Assembly: GCA_029007825.1 (NCBI GenBank)
Contig: JAQXIO010000023.1
Span: 1-64,000, forward strand
Length of the DNA stretch: 64,000 nucleotides
Direction: 5' to 3'
Source of the DNA: Bacteroidales bacterium
Lineage (GTDB): Bacteria > Bacteroidota > Bacteroidia > Bacteroidales > JAQXIO01
Under the pieces are notes generated by a model. The model was not told the origin of the DNA, did no database searches, and worked only from the letters and a program-made list of their open reading frames with translations. Below, one piece after another: positions 62,348 through 64,000 of the stretch; position 1 is the first letter of the stretch; each line of letters opens with the position of its first letter. The translations under genes were made by a program, and so were the position numbers.

Positions 62348-62662
62348 GTTCCATTTCACCATAGAACTGTCCTAAAAGTCGTTTTCTAAGAATTACAGAG
62401 CCTTATTAATAAGCCAACATTTATTATATTTATATTTTAACACACTTGCACAAAATACAACAAAAACAAACCGATAATGTTTATTAATTATTAAAAGATA
62501 CTCAAATACAAGTTGAATAACAGGCTGTTATTTACTTATATCGGAAAATATATCCTGTAATGATTCCTAACCGTTCCATTCATTCGTGTTTACTAAATAA
62601 TGCCCTGTGGGCTTCCTTTTATTTAAAGGGATAGATTTAGAGTCGCCTTCTTATCAAAATAC
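62348..62662. other. Gene-free AT-rich spacer
   Basis: It lies between the inositol-phosphate synthase promoter and the AraC gene stop. No gene, hairpin or repeat stands out. Confidence 0.4.
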
Positions 62663-63538
62663 TTAACTATTCTTATATTCCTTAGGTGTCATTCCGGTGT
62701 GCCGTTTAAAAAAACGTCCGAAAAAAGAGGGGTTCGGAAAATTCAAAACATCCGCAATTTGCTGAACGGTCATTTGAGAGGATCTCAGGAGCGCTTTCGA
62801 TTCAAGAACGACAGCGGCATTAATCCATTCGACAACCGTTTTATGACTTATTTCTTTTACCGTAGTAGATAAATATTTAGGCGTGAGACAAAGTTGTCCG
62901 GCGTAAAAGCTTACGCTTCTTTCTTTCCTATAATGAATCGATACCAAACGTATAAATGATTTCAATATTTCTTCTTTACGGCTCATTTTAGAAGGCTCAA
63001 CAGGCTTGTTGTTCTGGAATATCGCTCCTACTTCATATAAAAAGGCCATCAGTAATTTTTTCATGATTTCCTTTCTATAGATCTGATCGATTCTACTGTT
63101 ATATTGTTTCCGTAAAAAAGAGTAAAATTCCAGCACTATAGCAATTTCGTCGTCGGAAAGAGAAATGCAGGGAAATTCTTTTATTTCTAAAAAGACAGGA
63201 AAGCGGCGAACATCACCCGATTCAATAAAATCGGGATCAAAAAAGAGGCTTTTGCCTACAAAATCATCACTTTTCGCCAAGGGTTGCACGATATATCCGG
63301 GCAAAAGAAAAATAATATCATTTTTTCTGATATCGTAACTCTGCAAATTTATTTCTACCTTGGCCTCTCCTTGCAAACAAAAACCTACCGTGATAAAATC
63401 AAGCCGAAGAGGGTTCTTAAATATCTGAAATTCATTCTGCTTTTCATCTGAAAATATAAGCTTCTGTGCTAACATATTTTCCGCGTCCCCCTCATTCAAT
63501 TGAGCCAGACTTACAACCGGCAATTCGTCTTTCTTCAT
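62663..63538 (-). CDS. AraC-family transcriptional regulator
   Basis: A 291-residue regulator with a cupin-like N-terminal sensor (about 20-130, DFITVGFCLQGEAKVEINLQ) and a C-terminal AraC DNA-binding domain (about 190-290) with two helix-turn-helix units: FYAGQLCLTPKYLSTTVKEI and IADVLNFPNPSFFGRFFKRH followed by TGMTPKEYK. It is divergent from the gene beginning at 63806 with 267 bp between, so it may regulate that gene. The ligand is unknown. Confidence 0.9.
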   Translation of the reverse strand: MKKDELPVVSLAQLNEGDAENMLAQKLIFSDEKQNEFQIFKNPLRLDFITVGFCLQGEAKVEINLQSYDIRKNDIIFLLPGYIVQPLAKSDDFVGKSLFFDPDFIESGDVRRFPVFLEIKEFPCISLSDDEIAIVLEFYSFLRKQYNSRIDQIYRKEIMKKLLMAFLYEVGAIFQNNKPVEPSKMSRKEEILKSFIRLVSIHYRKERSVSFYAGQLCLTPKYLSTTVKEISHKTVVEWINAAVVLESKALLRSSQMTVQQIADVLNFPNPSFFGRFFKRHTGMTPKEYKNS

Positions 63539-63670
63539 TTCCTGTCCGCTATATAATCAAAAGCAATCACAATATACCTCAACAAATATAAACATCCAAA
63601 CGTTTAGTTAAGTGTAAAATTAAGATAAAAAAGAATTTTAGACCAGTTCTATAGAAAAAAAGAACTTGTA

Positions 63671-63678
63671 TACATTTG
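63671..63678 (+). promoter_or_regulatory. Candidate -7 box TACATTTG
   Basis: A full TAnnTTTG match in the AraC-divergent gap; it would give a leader of about 120 nt for the gene at 63806. No clear TTG element. Confidence 0.4.
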
Positions 63679-63805
63679 CGGATACCTATAACTTCGCAAC
63701 GTCTTAGAGAGATATAGTTTTAATTATTATCGCAAGAGGAAGATTGTAGAAAAGACAAGCTATAATCCGAAAGAGAAGGCTTTAAACATTTGATTTTCAA
63801 TGTAG

Positions 63806-64000
63806 ATGATTCACAAATATTTGTATCTTCTTTTATTCAGCATATTTCTTACGAGTAAAGTTTTTGCAGATACCGCTGCTCAAACCATTATCAAGGGCAC
63901 CGTTACGGATTCATTATCGGGGGATGTTCTTCCTTATGTTTCGGTTTATCTGAAAGGAACTACGATCGGGGCTATGACGGATGATGACGGGAAATTCACC
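63806..64000 (+). CDS. Exported protein with carboxypeptidase-regulatory-like domain (3' truncated)
   Basis: Only the first 65 codons are in the window. A signal peptide (YLYLLLFSIFLTSKVFADT, cleavage near residue 22) is followed by the start of a CarboxypepD_reg-like beta-sandwich: IIKGTVTDSLSGDVLPYVSV and GTTIGAMTDDDGKFT. This domain opens two large Bacteroidota families, TonB-dependent (SusC-like) receptors and DUF5686 outer-membrane proteins; the visible part cannot separate them. The divergent AraC gene may control it. Confidence 0.8.
   Translation, partial: MIHKYLYLLLFSIFLTSKVFADTAAQTIIKGTVTDSLSGDVLPYVSVYLKGTTIGAMTDDDGKFT

Noticed and set aside
1..64000. CRISPR array or insertion sequence
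   Set aside because: No regularly spaced repeats, no transposase frame and no terminal inverted repeats flanking one were seen.

Overview
The window comes from a Bacteroidales (Bacteroidota) chromosome. The evidence is the promoter style (TTG, about 20 bp, then TAnnTTTG), an S16 protein with a long acidic tail, a HU-CCDC81/SPOR protein, a FeoA-FeoB fusion, a myo-inositol-phosphate synthase and a GH78 rhamnosidase lipoprotein. No species can be named from sequence alone. Most of the window is AT-rich host DNA; the first 6.7 kb is visibly more GC-rich and is phage DNA.

Region 1 (1-6652) is the right-hand end of a prophage, all on the + strand: the C-terminal part of a tail-tip/fibre protein, a small protein, and then a complete diversity-generating retroelement (DGR). 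The DGR has a variable lectin-fold protein with variable repeat VR (2914-3026), a small accessory protein, template repeat TR (3508-3620) and a DGR-type reverse transcriptase. By manual alignment VR and TR are equal in length, and all 16 mismatches fall on TR adenines. A probable lysis cassette follows (holin-like protein, DUF5675 protein, candidate unimolecular spanin). The phage DNA stops beside the 3' end of tRNA-Ser(UGA).

Region 2 (6745-10575) holds host genes: the tRNA, a thioredoxin-like lipoprotein, rpsP, a HU/SPOR envelope protein and a metallophosphoesterase lipoprotein. Region 3 (10779-23477) is a surface-polysaccharide locus. Rightward genes are a cytidylyltransferase-aminotransferase fusion, an ornithine-cyclodeaminase-family protein, a Wzx flippase and a LicD transferase. 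Leftward genes are Wza, a Wzc-like protein with a broken Walker A motif, a Wzy-like polymerase and three glycosyltransferases. The layout suggests a polymer decorated with a CDP-activated phospho-amino group.

Region 4 (23752-32916) is core host DNA: feoAB with a Cys-rich partner, mutS2, iorBA and mltG. Region 5 (33049-39438) starts at tRNA-Ser(GCU). Downstream lie decayed DNA, an acyltransferase, a degenerate copy of the tRNA 3' half (35152-35200, a likely att relic), a broken gene, and a large nuclease-NTPase (nSTAND-like) defence gene split into two frames exactly at a T TTT TTT slippery heptamer.

Region 6 (40151-50268) holds a phosphoesterase/outer-membrane pair, a nitrosative-stress module (hcp, an Fe-S partner and a divergent Crp/Fnr regulator with a palindromic operator between them), an alpha-L-rhamnosidase, and a radical SAM/glycosyltransferase pair. 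Region 7 (50353-57117) is a TetR-headed Ybh-like ABC efflux system with HlyD and TolC partners. Region 8 (57308-64000) holds phosphoglycerate mutase, class I aldolase, a PAP2 phosphatase converging on myo-inositol-phosphate synthase, an AraC regulator, and the start of an exported protein with a carboxypeptidase-regulatory-like domain cut by the window end.
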